Shown in pieces: positions 18,623-26,678 of a stretch of DNA of 40,769 bases. Within the stretch, counting starts at the first letter, position 1. Every line of letters begins with the position of its first letter. The notes under the pieces are model-generated. The model had not been told where the DNA came from. It was given only the letters and a program-made list of their open reading frames with translations, and searched no databases. The position numbers and the translations under genes are program-made. This DNA comes from Hyphomicrobiales bacterium (lineage in GTDB: Bacteria > Pseudomonadota > Alphaproteobacteria > Rhizobiales > Beijerinckiaceae), in contig CANGQA010000015.1 of the NCBI GenBank assembly GCA_947455995.1, positions 1-40,769 of the forward strand, given 5' to 3'.

Positions 18623-19503
18623 AAAGCCTTGCGCAATTTGGGATCGAGCATATCGCGCAAACCATCGCCAATCAGTTGCAACGACAAAGCTGCCAGCACA
18701 ATTGCCAAACCGGGAAACAGCACAACCCAGAAGGAATCATCGGCATATTGCTGTCCAGAAGCGATCATTGTGCCCCAAGTTGGCACCTCCGGCGGCACCC
18801 CGGCCCCGAGAAATGACAGACCTGCTTCAGCCAGAACCGCATAGGCAAAAATAAATGTCGCCTGGACCAGAATGGGCGAAGCGACATTGAGCAGGACATG
18901 CACACGCAAAATCCGGAAGGTTGAAACACCCAAAGCACGTGCTGCCTCAACAAACGGCAATTCACTGACCACCAATGTCGAGGCGCGCACCACCCGCACC
19001 ACCCTCGGGGCATAGACAATCGACAAAGCCAGCACGACATTGCCAGAGGACGGCCCCAAAATCGCCACCAGAAAAATCGCCAACAAAATATCAGGCAATG
19101 CCATCATGGCATCAGCCAGCCGCATGATCAGAGCATCGAGCCCTTTCACGTAACCAGCCAGCAAGCCAAACACTGTTCCTACACTCATCGACAAGAGCAC
19201 TACGGCAGCACCGATTCCGAGCGAGGCCCGCCCACCGAAAATCATGCGCGAGAGAATATCGCGGCCAAACTCGTCCGTTCCCAACCAGTTGATATCGTTC
19301 GGCGGCTTCAAACGCCGGGCCATGCGTATGGCATCAGGCTTGAACGGCGACACCCAAGGTGCCAGCACAGCAGCCAGCACGATGATGCCCAACACCAACG
19401 TAGCGATGAACACCAGTTTTCGCCGGAATAGTCGCTTGAAAAACAGATGGATCGGACTGGGTTGGGACATGCTGTTGCGGGACATGGTGACGATATCCAT
19501 CAT
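18619..19503 (-). CDS. Peptide ABC transporter permease (second importer, DppC type)
   Basis: 294-residue membrane protein with the N-terminal helix, the GTDEFGRDILSRM segment near the first periplasmic loop, about six helices and the coupling segment EAARALGVSTFRILRVHVL. ATG 19503 overlaps the DppB-type stop (ATGA). Later in-frame ATGs (second codon and MSRNS) are possible alternatives. It forms the channel with the DppB-type permease. Confidence 0.88.
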   Translation of the reverse strand: MMDIVTMSRNSMSQPSPIHLFFKRLFRRKLVFIATLVLGIIVLAAVLAPWVSPFKPDAIRMARRLKPPNDINWLGTDEFGRDILSRMIFGGRASLGIGAAVVLLSMSVGTVFGLLAGYVKGLDALIMRLADAMMALPDILLAIFLVAILGPSSGNVVLALSIVYAPRVVRVVRASTLVVSELPFVEAARALGVSTFRILRVHVLLNVASPILVQATFIFAYAVLAEAGLSFLGAGVPPEVPTWGTMIASGQQYADDSFWVVLFPGLAIVLAALSLQLIGDGLRDMLDPKLRKAL

Positions 19504-20444
19504 CCTGCCCTCACGCGCGGATCGGCAAGGGCATAGATCAGATCAACCACCAGATTGATCAGAACATAGACGGCAGCAACCACAATCAAAGCGCCCTGGA
19601 TCACCGGATAATCGCGCCGCAGCACCGCCGAGACCACGAGATTGCCAATACCGGGAAGCCCGAATACGGTCTCGGTGACAATCGCACCCCCTACCAGCAA
19701 AGCCGCCGTCAGCCCCACCACGGTGACCACCGGTATCAGCGCATTTCCAAAAGCATGACGCCAGATCACCACCCGCTCGACCAAGCCTTTGGATCGGGCT
19801 GTCCTGATAAAATCCTCACTGAGAATATCGAGCATGCTGGCGCGGGTGAAGCGGGTGATCAAGGCCGAATTGACAATGCCCAACACGCTGGCAGGAAGCA
19901 CCAGATGCTGCAGGCGCACCAGAAACGGCGCGCCCGGATCACCATATCCGGCCACCGGAAACCAGCCCAGTTTGACCGCAAACAACTGGATGAAAATCAA
20001 GCCAAGCCAAAAGCTCGGAATGTTGGCCGCAACCATCGCCAAACCGCTCAAAGATTGATCAAGCCATCGGCCCCGCCAGACTGCCGAGGCAATACCGGCG
20101 GGAATACCGATCAAAGCAGCAATCGAAACCGAAAACAAAGCAAGAAAAAAAGTGGGTTCCGCCCGCTCACTCAACGCTTGCGTGACAGGGCGTTGCAGAA
20201 AAATCGACTGGCCGAGATTACCCGATAGAATTTCTTTTACCCACAACCCGAATTGCACGAGCAAGGGCTGGTCCAACCCATAGGTGGCACGAAGCTTGGC
20301 AATATCCTCCACGGTCGCCTGATCACCCAGCATCAAAGCCGCCGGATCACCCGGTGCAAGACGGGTCAGAAAGAATACCATGGTGGCGACCAGCGCCATC
20401 ACAATCAGCAAACCGGCCAGCCTGCGTAGAAAAAACCGTCCCAT
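19500..20444 (-). CDS. Peptide ABC transporter permease (second importer, DppB type)
   Basis: 314-residue permease beginning MGRFFLRRLAGLL and ending with the family motif DLIYALADPRVRAG. The start at 20444 is chosen because GGAG lies 7 bases before it. The frame is open to 20495, but the extra residues are not family-like. It is separated from the binding-protein gene by 139 bases with a GC-rich hairpin. Confidence 0.9.
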   Translation of the reverse strand: MGRFFLRRLAGLLIVMALVATMVFFLTRLAPGDPAALMLGDQATVEDIAKLRATYGLDQPLLVQFGLWVKEILSGNLGQSIFLQRPVTQALSERAEPTFFLALFSVSIAALIGIPAGIASAVWRGRWLDQSLSGLAMVAANIPSFWLGLIFIQLFAVKLGWFPVAGYGDPGAPFLVRLQHLVLPASVLGIVNSALITRFTRASMLDILSEDFIRTARSKGLVERVVIWRHAFGNALIPVVTVVGLTAALLVGGAIVTETVFGLPGIGNLVVSAVLRRDYPVIQGALIVVAAVYVLINLVVDLIYALADPRVRAG

Positions 20445-20543
20445 CGCCGAACTCCGCCCCTCGCCTGCAACACGACCAACTGCGCAAAACTCCAACGCCG
20501 AAAACCGTATGAAAATGGATCAATAAAATGAGCAAGGGAATAA

Positions 20544-20568
20544 CGGGCGGCGCATTGACCGCCGCCCG
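20544..20568 (-). promoter_or_regulatory. Intercistronic hairpin between the second dppA- and dppB-type genes
   Basis: CGGGCGGCG (20544-20552) and CGCCGCCCG (20560-20568) make a perfect 9-bp GC stem with a 7-nt loop. On the - strand TTATTCCC follows, so partial termination is possible as well as 3' protection of the binding-protein message. It is the counterpart of the 9032-9056 hairpin in the first importer. Confidence 0.65.
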
Positions 20569-20583
20569 ACCATCAAAGCCGGA

Positions 20584-22143
20584 TCAGGGTGTGATACTGA
20601 CATTCCAGAACGCAGGCCATGGCATCGGCGCGTAGCCTTTCAGCTTGGCTGAAGCTCCTGACAAGGCCGCGAAATTACCGATTCGGACATAGGGCACTTC
20701 ATCATAAATGACCTGCTGCACCTTGGCCCACAAAGCACCTCGCTTTGCTGAATCCGGTTCGGTATTGAATGCAGCAAGAGACGCTTCCTTGGCCGGTGAT
20801 TTCCAGCCGCCGGGCGCACCATCCCCCAACTGGGGTGGCGACAGCATCGGTTCCGGCATGAAGGCCGAATGGGTCACATAGATATCCCAGACCGCCGGAT
20901 CGGCACGACGCTGCACCAAAGTGGCCCAATCAACCACATCCAGCGTCACGGCAAAGCCCGCCGCTTTCAATTGCTCGGCCATCACAAGAGCCATGCGATG
21001 ATGGTAATCATACTGCTTGGAATTGAGGATGCGGATGGGCGTGCCGTCATATTTGGCCTCTGCCAGAAGTTTTTTGGCTCCTGCCGCATCACCCTTGTTG
21101 TAAAGGCTCTTGCCTGCCTCGGAATAGAATGGCGAGCCTTTGGGGAAATGTTCGGCGCTCAGCGCAAAGAATTTGGGATCACCAAAACCTGCCAGCAGAA
21201 TTTCCTCGTCATTCAAAGCCATCTGGAAGGCCTGACGGATTTTCACATCCTTCATCGGCCCCTGCACTGTATTGGTCGGGAAATAGGGGAAGCCGTAAGG
21301 CATAGTCAGCACGGATCTGACATTGGTGGCCGCAGACACTTTCTTGTTGCTCTCCACCGGCAATTGATCCGCGAAATGATACTGACCGGCGATCAGCCCT
21401 TCAGTACGGGTATTGGCATTTGGCACGGGAATGAAGCGCAATTCATCCACCTTGGCCTCGCGCTTGCCCGCATAACCGCTTGGTTCCTCGCTGCGGCCGA
21501 CATAGCCATCATGCTTGACCAGAACGACGAATTGATCGGGCTTTCGCTCGCGGAATTTATAAGGGCCTGTCCCAACGAATTCGACAAGTGGCGTCGCAAT
21601 CGATTCCTTAGCCATAATGCCGGCAATCGCATTGGGCAGAGCCAAATGGGCGAGCAATGCCGGTTGCACATCCGACAAGGCAATCTCGATTGTGGTTGCG
21701 CCCTTGGCAGTCATCGACGTGATGCTTTTACCCAGAGATTTTCCGCGCGGGGTCATCTCGACCCAACGCTTCAGGGAGGCGACAACATCATCGGCATCGA
21801 GATCGCGGCCATTATGCAGCTTCACACCCTTTCGGATTTCGATGGTGTAATTTTTACCGTCAGCACTGATCTTGGGCATATCGACGGCCAGCATCGGTTT
21901 GACAACCCATTTGTCATCAAAAGTGTAGAGTGGCTCATAGACATGTTGCATGATGATGTTGACCAGATCGGCCGTAGACGCCATCGGATCGAGCGTTTGC
22001 GGTTCGCCGATCATGGCGAGGTTGACGCTGGTCTGCGCGAAAGCGGGCATCGGTGCGCAAAGCGCAGCCACACTAACCAGTCCGAGCGCGCCCAGCATAT
22101 GCCGACGGTTCAGAATTTTGAGAACAGAAAACGAAGCCGACAT
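20584..22143 (-). CDS. Peptide ABC transporter periplasmic binding protein (second importer)
   Basis: 519-residue SBP_bac_5 family protein. Signal peptide 1-36 ends AFA|QT and carries Arg-Arg (NRRHML, residues 12-17), so Tat export is possible as well as Sec. Family segment IEIRKGVKLHNGRDLDADDV is present. AAGGGGG precedes ATG 22143; the frame is open further upstream but without a ribosome site. It is first gene of an operon that also encodes RpiR, and divergent from a sugar-acid/amino-sugar operon. That context suggests it may bind a chitooligosaccharide, muropeptide or N-acetyl sugar acid rather than a plain peptide. Some members of this family do bind chitobiose (established knowledge); the ligand here is inference. 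Confidence 0.9.
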   Translation of the reverse strand: MSASFSVLKILNRRHMLGALGLVSVAALCAPMPAFAQTSVNLAMIGEPQTLDPMASTADLVNIIMQHVYEPLYTFDDKWVVKPMLAVDMPKISADGKNYTIEIRKGVKLHNGRDLDADDVVASLKRWVEMTPRGKSLGKSITSMTAKGATTIEIALSDVQPALLAHLALPNAIAGIMAKESIATPLVEFVGTGPYKFRERKPDQFVVLVKHDGYVGRSEEPSGYAGKREAKVDELRFIPVPNANTRTEGLIAGQYHFADQLPVESNKKVSAATNVRSVLTMPYGFPYFPTNTVQGPMKDVKIRQAFQMALNDEEILLAGFGDPKFFALSAEHFPKGSPFYSEAGKSLYNKGDAAGAKKLLAEAKYDGTPIRILNSKQYDYHHRMALVMAEQLKAAGFAVTLDVVDWATLVQRRADPAVWDIYVTHSAFMPEPMLSPPQLGDGAPGGWKSPAKEASLAAFNTEPDSAKRGALWAKVQQVIYDEVPYVRIGNFAALSGASAKLKGYAPMPWPAFWNVSITP

Positions 22144-22194
22144 CAGATTTCCCCCTTGATTTTGCACGTTGTTACCAATGTAGCTTGAATGAAA

Positions 22195-22223
22195 ATTTAT
22201 TAAGACATCAGATCCCATGTCAA
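22195..22223 (-). promoter_or_regulatory. Candidate promoter of the second importer operon
   Basis: On the - strand a perfect -35, TTGACA (22223-22218), is followed at 17 bases by ATAAAT (22200-22195), a weak -10; TAATAA at 15 bases is an alternative. The predicted start is about 45 bases before the binding-protein ATG. Confidence 0.45.
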
Positions 22224-22272
22224 TGCGAATTTTGGTATTTAATGCTCTATTGCAGCGCAAAAATCAGCACTA

Positions 22273-22300
22273 TTGACCTTTGTGTGTTTTTTTATGTAAT
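22273..22300 (+). promoter_or_regulatory. Candidate promoter of the deacetylase-to-kinase operon
   Basis: TTGACC (22273-22278), 16-base spacer, TGTAAT (22295-22300), within a T-rich stretch. Transcription would start near 22307, 58 bases before the deacetylase ATG. Its -35 lies 50 bases from the -35 of the divergent importer promoter, so one regulator bound at about 22224-22272 could control both. Confidence 0.55.
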
Positions 22301-22364
22301 TTTTTTCCATACAAAGAGAAAATCTGCTCGACTGAATGGGCACAGCATTAGGAGTTTGAGGCTC

Positions 22365-23498
22365 ATGGCATTTGATCTTGTTCTGACAGGCGGTCGAGTG
22401 ATTGATCCGTCACAATCCATTGACCGGGTTACCGATGTGGCCTTTCAGTCGGGAAAAGTGGTCGCTGTAGGGGACGGACTGGCCGCACAAGCTGCAACGG
22501 TCGAGGATGTCGAGGGGAAAATTGTCACCCCCGGCCTGATTGACCTGCATACGCACACCTATTGGGGTGGCACCTCGCTGGGTGTCGATCCGGTCGTTCT
22601 CGGCAAAGGCGGATGCACCACGGTGGCGGATACCGGATCGGCAGGACCTGGCAACTATGCCGGCTTTCTCGAACATGTGATCAAGCCCTCACCGATTCGG
22701 GTGATTGCCTATCTGAATGTCTCGTTTGCCGGCATATATGGTTTTTCCAAGCGGATCATGGTGGGAGAAAGCGGCGACTTGCGACTGATGGCTCCACTCG
22801 ACACAGTGGATGTCGCGCTGGTGCATCGCGATACGCTGGCTGGCATCAAGGTACGGGTCGGTTTCCATGCCTCGGGCAATTCCGGTCTGGTGCCGCTCGA
22901 CATTGCCAGACAGGTTGCTGACCAGGTCAATATGCCACTCATGGTCCATATCGATTATCCGCCGCCAACCCTGCCAGATGTGCTGGCACGGCTGCGCAAA
23001 GGTGATATCCTGACCCATTGCTTCCGCCCCTTCCCCAATTCTCCCGCCACTTCCGCAGGAGGTGTGATCCCGGAAGTGCTGGACGCCCGCAAGCGCGGGG
23101 TTATTTTCGACATCGGGCACGGCATGGGCTCATTCTCCTTCGCCACCGCACGCACCATGCTGAAAAACAACTTTATGCCCGATTGCATCTCGTCGGATGT
23201 GCATGCGCTGTGCATCGACGGACCAGCCTATGATCTGTTGACGACCATGTCGAAATTCATCGAACTCGGCATGCCGTTGGTCGAGGTGATCCGCTCGGCC
23301 ACCCAAAATGCTGCCCATGCCTTGAACCGCCCGGATCTCGGCACTTTCAAAGCAGGGAGCGCGGGAGATGCCACTGTGATTGACTGGCGCGAAGGCTCAT
23401 TCGACTATGTCGACTCGACAGGAGAGCACCTGACTGGCAAAACCCGTCTGCTGGCCTCCCATGTCATCATCAACGGGGCCATGTGGCACAAAGCGTAA
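22365..23498 (+). CDS. COG3964-type amidohydrolase/deacetylase
   Basis: 377-residue amidohydrolase-superfamily metalloenzyme, often mis-called dihydroorotase. The binuclear-metal set is complete: His62 and His64 (LIDLHTHT), Lys162 for the carbamylated bridge (AGIKVRVG), His195 (MVHIDYPPP), His218 (LTHCFRPF) and Asp278 (ISSDVH). Characterised COG3964 members hydrolyse acetyl esters such as acetyl-(R)-mandelate, and some are encoded beside D-glucosaminate-type genes, so release of acetate from an N- or O-acetylated acid is the likely reaction. ATG 22365 has AGGAG at 22350-22354; the frame is open to 22185 but that stretch holds the promoter. It is first in a five-gene operon. Substrate proposed from context: an N-acetyl-hexosaminate. 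Confidence 0.85.
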   Translation: MAFDLVLTGGRVIDPSQSIDRVTDVAFQSGKVVAVGDGLAAQAATVEDVEGKIVTPGLIDLHTHTYWGGTSLGVDPVVLGKGGCTTVADTGSAGPGNYAGFLEHVIKPSPIRVIAYLNVSFAGIYGFSKRIMVGESGDLRLMAPLDTVDVALVHRDTLAGIKVRVGFHASGNSGLVPLDIARQVADQVNMPLMVHIDYPPPTLPDVLARLRKGDILTHCFRPFPNSPATSAGGVIPEVLDARKRGVIFDIGHGMGSFSFATARTMLKNNFMPDCISSDVHALCIDGPAYDLLTTMSKFIELGMPLVEVIRSATQNAAHALNRPDLGTFKAGSAGDATVIDWREGSFDYVDSTGEHLTGKTRLLASHVIINGAMWHKA

Positions 23499-23509
23499 GG
23501 ACGATGAGC

Positions 23510-23971
23510 ATGACACCAGAACAACGCCTGGAAGCCCTCGGGCTGACTTTGCCGAACATGCCAATTCCGGTGGCCAATTATGTGCCTTACCGCTGGGCCG
23601 GAAATCTGCTTTATCTGTCCGGCCAAGGCCCTAAACGGGCGGACGGCACCTACAAGATCGGGCGGCTTGGTCGCGACATCACCATCGAGGAAGCCTACCA
23701 GGAAGCACGCCTCACAGGCCTGAACCTGCTGGCTGCCACCAAAGCTGCCGTGGGTGATTTATCCCGCGTTGAAGCCGTGATCAAGCTGCTGGGCATGGTC
23801 AATGCGGAACCGGATTTTTCTGATCATCCCAAAGTCATCAACGGATGCTCCGACCTGTTTGTTGAAGTTCTGGGCGAGGCCGGACGCCATGCCCGCTCTG
23901 CCGTAGGTATGGGGTCACTGCCAAACCGCATGTCGGTTGAAATCGAAGCTATCCTGTTGATCCGCAACTGA
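23510..23971 (+). CDS. RidA (YjgF/YER057c/UK114) family protein
   Basis: 153-residue member of the longer RidA-like branch (ANYVPYRWAGNLLYLSGQGP at 22-41). RidA enzymes speed hydrolysis of reactive enamine/imine products of PLP dehydratases to keto acids plus ammonia. The arginine essential in canonical RidA appears conserved as Arg129 in HARSAVGMGSLP, followed by SVEIEAI. ATG 23510 is preferred over ATG 23504 because AAGGA (23497-23501) is 8 bases before it. It lies 11 bases after the deacetylase and 26 before a PLP enzyme, which fits a helper for a dehydration/deamination step. Members of this branch lacking deaminase activity exist, so function is inferred. Confidence 0.85.
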   Translation: MTPEQRLEALGLTLPNMPIPVANYVPYRWAGNLLYLSGQGPKRADGTYKIGRLGRDITIEEAYQEARLTGLNLLAATKAAVGDLSRVEAVIKLLGMVNAEPDFSDHPKVINGCSDLFVEVLGEAGRHARSAVGMGSLPNRMSVEIEAILLIRN

Positions 23972-23997
23972 TCATAAGATCCAAAGGAGTCATTGCT

Positions 23998-25083
23998 ATG
24001 GGCCTGTCACAGCTGAAAGCGCAGATCGCGCGCGACTATGGCACTCCCGCCATGGTGATCGACCTCAATGTTGTAGAAAACAATATTGCCCGCGTGCAAT
24101 CCATGTGTGATGCGGTGGGCGTCGCCAACCGCCCTCACATCAAAACCCACAAAAGCCCGACCATTGCCAAAATGCAGATCGCGGCTGGCGCCAAAGGCAT
24201 CACCTGTCAAAAGCTTGGTGAGGCCGAAGTGATGGCGGATGCCGGGATTGACGATATTTTCATCAGCTACAACCTGCTTGGTGAACAAAAGATCGGCCGG
24301 CTAGGCCAGTTGCTCAAACGCGTCAAAATGCGGGTGGCCTGTGACAATCAGACGGTGCTTAACGGCTTGCCCGAAGCCGGTATCATTGCCGGACGCCCGC
24401 TCGAAGTGATGGTGGAATGCGATACGGGCCGCAAGCGCGCCGGAGTTGAAAGCCCGCAAGAGGCTATTGAACTGGCCAAGCAGATTGCCGCCAACAAGCA
24501 TCTGGCTTTTGCCGGATTGATGATCTATCCGCCAGAAAGCAAAATGGCTGAAACCGAAGATTTCATCGCCACAGTTCGCGCTGGATTGCGTGAAGCGGGC
24601 ATCGAGATCAACGAAGTGTCGTCGGGCGGCACACCTAATTTGGTGAATCTGGGCAAGATCAAAGCAGCAACAGAACACCGCGCGGGAACCTGCATTTTTA
24701 ATGACCGGATGATGATGCGCAATGGCCACGCCACTGTGAATGATTGCGCCCTCAACGTCTATGCCACCGTCGTCTCGCGCGCGGGTGCCGAGCGCGGCAT
24801 CCTCGACTCAGGATCGAAAACTCTCACAGCCGACACTGGCGGCGGTCTGGATGGCTTCGGCCTCATTCTCGAACATCCTCAGGCTCGCATCTCTCAATTT
24901 GCTGAAGAACACGGCTTTCTCGATCTATCGGCTTGCAATGACCGCCCGGTGGTCGGCGATGTGGTACGCATCATACCCAACCATGTCTGCGTGGTGGTCA
25001 ATATGGTGGACCGCCTGGTCGTAGTCCGCGACCACGAATTGATCGGTGACTGGCCGGTAGCGGCGCGCGGCTGCATCGTCTAA
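23998..25083 (+). CDS. PLP enzyme of the D-threonine aldolase/D-serine dehydratase (DSD1-like) fold
   Basis: 361-residue fold-type III (alanine racemase-like barrel) PLP enzyme. Likely PLP-lysine Lys49 in RPHIKTHKSP; C-terminal metal-binding pair His329 and Cys331 in PNHVCVVVNM, as in metal-activated D-threonine aldolases and eukaryotic-type D-serine dehydratases. Members either cleave beta-hydroxy-D-amino acids or eliminate water and ammonia from them. D-hexosaminates are D-configured 2-amino-3-hydroxy acids, so dehydration to a 2-keto-3-deoxy-hexonate is chemically suitable and would link the deacetylase to the aldolase and kinase. AAAGGAG (23983-23989) lies 8 bases before the ATG. Aldolase activity on a small D-amino acid is the main alternative. 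Confidence 0.82.
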   Translation: MGLSQLKAQIARDYGTPAMVIDLNVVENNIARVQSMCDAVGVANRPHIKTHKSPTIAKMQIAAGAKGITCQKLGEAEVMADAGIDDIFISYNLLGEQKIGRLGQLLKRVKMRVACDNQTVLNGLPEAGIIAGRPLEVMVECDTGRKRAGVESPQEAIELAKQIAANKHLAFAGLMIYPPESKMAETEDFIATVRAGLREAGIEINEVSSGGTPNLVNLGKIKAATEHRAGTCIFNDRMMMRNGHATVNDCALNVYATVVSRAGAERGILDSGSKTLTADTGGGLDGFGLILEHPQARISQFAEEHGFLDLSACNDRPVVGDVVRIIPNHVCVVVNMVDRLVVVRDHELIGDWPVAARGCIV

Positions 25084-25092
25084 TCTATCGCG

Positions 25093-25746
25093 ATGAACAC
25101 GCCGCATACCCTTCGGCTGGCTTTCGACCAGCATTTCGAGCTCTGCCCGCTGATCGCGATTTTACGGGGCATTACCCCGCCTGAAGCCGTGGCTGTCGGC
25201 GAAGCTCTTGTCGAGGCAGGCATCACACTGATCGAAGTGCCGCTGAATTCACCTGATCCGCTCACCAGCATCGCCATGATGGCGAGCCATTTCAAAGGGC
25301 GGGCCATGATCGGTGCGGGTACCGTGCTGAGTGTGCAGGATGTCAATGCTGTGTATGCCCATAACGGGTCGCTGATTGTATCACCCAACTGCAATGCAGC
25401 CGTGATTGCCCATACCAAGCAATTGGGACTGATTTCGGCCCCCGGTGTTTTTACCGCCACGGAAGCCTTTGTCGCGCATGAAACAGGTGCGGATCTTGCC
25501 AAACTGTTTCCCGGCGAACTGATGTCTCCGGCAGGCATCCGCGCGCTTTCGGCAGTCCTGCCAAAATCGCTCCGGTTGCTTCTGGTCGGAGGTGTCGGGC
25601 TCGATACCTCAGAGCACTATCGCGAGACGCCACTGGCAGGACTGGGCATCGGCTCCTCTCTCTACAAGCCTGGCGTCAGTGCCGGGGAGGTCGGCAAGCG
25701 GGCAAACCATTTTGTCGAAAGCTGGCGCAAGGTGCATCCACGATAA
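25093..25746 (+). CDS. 2-keto-3-deoxy-6-phospho-sugar acid aldolase (DgoA/Eda type)
   Basis: 217-residue class I aldolase of the KDPG/KDPGal family. It cleaves a 2-keto-3-deoxy-6-phospho-hexonate to pyruvate and glyceraldehyde 3-phosphate. The N-terminal PLIAILRGITP and VPLNSP match the galactonate-type DgoA pattern more than classical Eda. Schiff-base lysine is Lys137 (DLAKLFPGEL) and catalytic glutamate Glu48 (LIEVPLNSP). Glycine-rich phosphate-binding segments GAGTV and LLVGGVG are present. It starts 9 bases after the PLP-enzyme stop with only a weak ribosome site, suggesting coupling. C4 stereochemistry (gluco versus galacto) cannot be decided by reading. Confidence 0.88.
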   Translation: MNTPHTLRLAFDQHFELCPLIAILRGITPPEAVAVGEALVEAGITLIEVPLNSPDPLTSIAMMASHFKGRAMIGAGTVLSVQDVNAVYAHNGSLIVSPNCNAAVIAHTKQLGLISAPGVFTATEAFVAHETGADLAKLFPGELMSPAGIRALSAVLPKSLRLLLVGGVGLDTSEHYRETPLAGLGIGSSLYKPGVSAGEVGKRANHFVESWRKVHPR

Positions 25747-25756
25747 AGGTCTTGGT

Positions 25757-26665
25757 ATGATTACCGTATTTGGTTCAATCAACGTCGATTTTGTCACCCG
25801 GGTTGCCCATATTGCCCAAGCGGGTGAAACTGTCCTTGGTCCCGATTATCAGGTCTTTGCAGGGGGCAAAGGGGGCAATCAGGCATTGGCTTCGGCGCGG
25901 GCCGGCGCACCGACCCGCATGGTAGGCGCTGTCGGCAACGATCCTTTTGCAGACCTGGGGCTGGCGCCGCTTGGCAATGCAGGCGTTGATTTGTCCTGCA
26001 TCCAACGCGTTGATGCTCCCACTGGGGCGGCCTTCATTGCGGTCAGCGATGAGGGTGAGAATGCCATCACGGTGGCTTCAGGCGCCAATCGTCTGGCCAC
26101 AGCGGATGGGCTGTCAGGCCTCTTGCTCGAACCTTCTGATCTCGTTTTGTTGCAACGTGAATTGCCCGATGCACAGAACCTCGCCGCGGCCCGTTGGGCC
26201 AAACAAAGGGGTGCGCGGGTGATCCTCAACAGTGCACCTGCGGAACAATTCTCCCCCGCTCTGCTGGCCCATATCGACATTTTGATTGCGAACGAAGGCG
26301 AAATTGTCTCGCTGGCCAAACAATTCGGCATGGCGGAAAACAACCCCGACGAAATCGCCATGCAGATCGATCGCAATCACGCCATCACGACCATTGTGAC
26401 GATGGGGGAACGGGGCGTAGTGGCATGGTCGGATGGCGTCCGACGGCAAATTGACGCGCTATCGATCGAGGTGATTGATACAACCGCAGCAGGCGATTCC
26501 TTTTGCGGGGGTTTTGCAGCGGCCCTGTATCGCGGTTTCGGTTTGACAGGCGCACTTCAACGCGGTGTGGCGGCAGGCAGTTTGGCCTGCACGCGACTGG
26601 GAGCGCAAAGCTCGATCCCCGAACTGGCAGACATCGAGAAAGCTCTGGAAGGCCAATTCGCCTGA
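25757..26665 (+). CDS. PfkB family sugar kinase, ribokinase-like
   Basis: 302-residue carbohydrate kinase. It has the GGKGGNQA motif at 36-43 (ribokinase type GGKGANQA), ATP/anion-hole motif DTTAAGDSF with catalytic Asp247, and the family N-terminus GSINVDFV. By name similarity it would be ribokinase, but as last gene after a KDPG/KDPGal aldolase it more plausibly phosphorylates the 2-keto-3-deoxy acid that the aldolase needs. AAAGG (25745-25749) is 7 bases before ATG 25757; the open frame before it belongs to the aldolase region. Its end faces a convergent phosphatase gene 13 bases away. Confidence 0.85.
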   Translation: MITVFGSINVDFVTRVAHIAQAGETVLGPDYQVFAGGKGGNQALASARAGAPTRMVGAVGNDPFADLGLAPLGNAGVDLSCIQRVDAPTGAAFIAVSDEGENAITVASGANRLATADGLSGLLLEPSDLVLLQRELPDAQNLAAARWAKQRGARVILNSAPAEQFSPALLAHIDILIANEGEIVSLAKQFGMAENNPDEIAMQIDRNHAITTIVTMGERGVVAWSDGVRRQIDALSIEVIDTTAAGDSFCGGFAAALYRGFGLTGALQRGVAAGSLACTRLGAQSSIPELADIEKALEGQFA

Positions 26666-26678
26666 CCACGCCAACTGA

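Noticed and set aside
20869-22188. Open 439-codon frame on + opposite the second binding-protein gene
   Set aside because: Mirror frame of a well-supported gene; no start signals and no recognisable domain.
22295-22313. HexR-like site, TGTAAT ... ATACA
   Set aside because: The left half fits TGTAATT but the spacing is 19 rather than about 15 and the right half departs from AATTACA; it also overlaps the -10 box.
22365-23498. Dihydroorotase for pyrimidine synthesis
   Set aside because: The HxH/Lys/His/Asp set is shared by the superfamily, but the sequence is of the COG3964 deacetylase type and the operon is catabolic.
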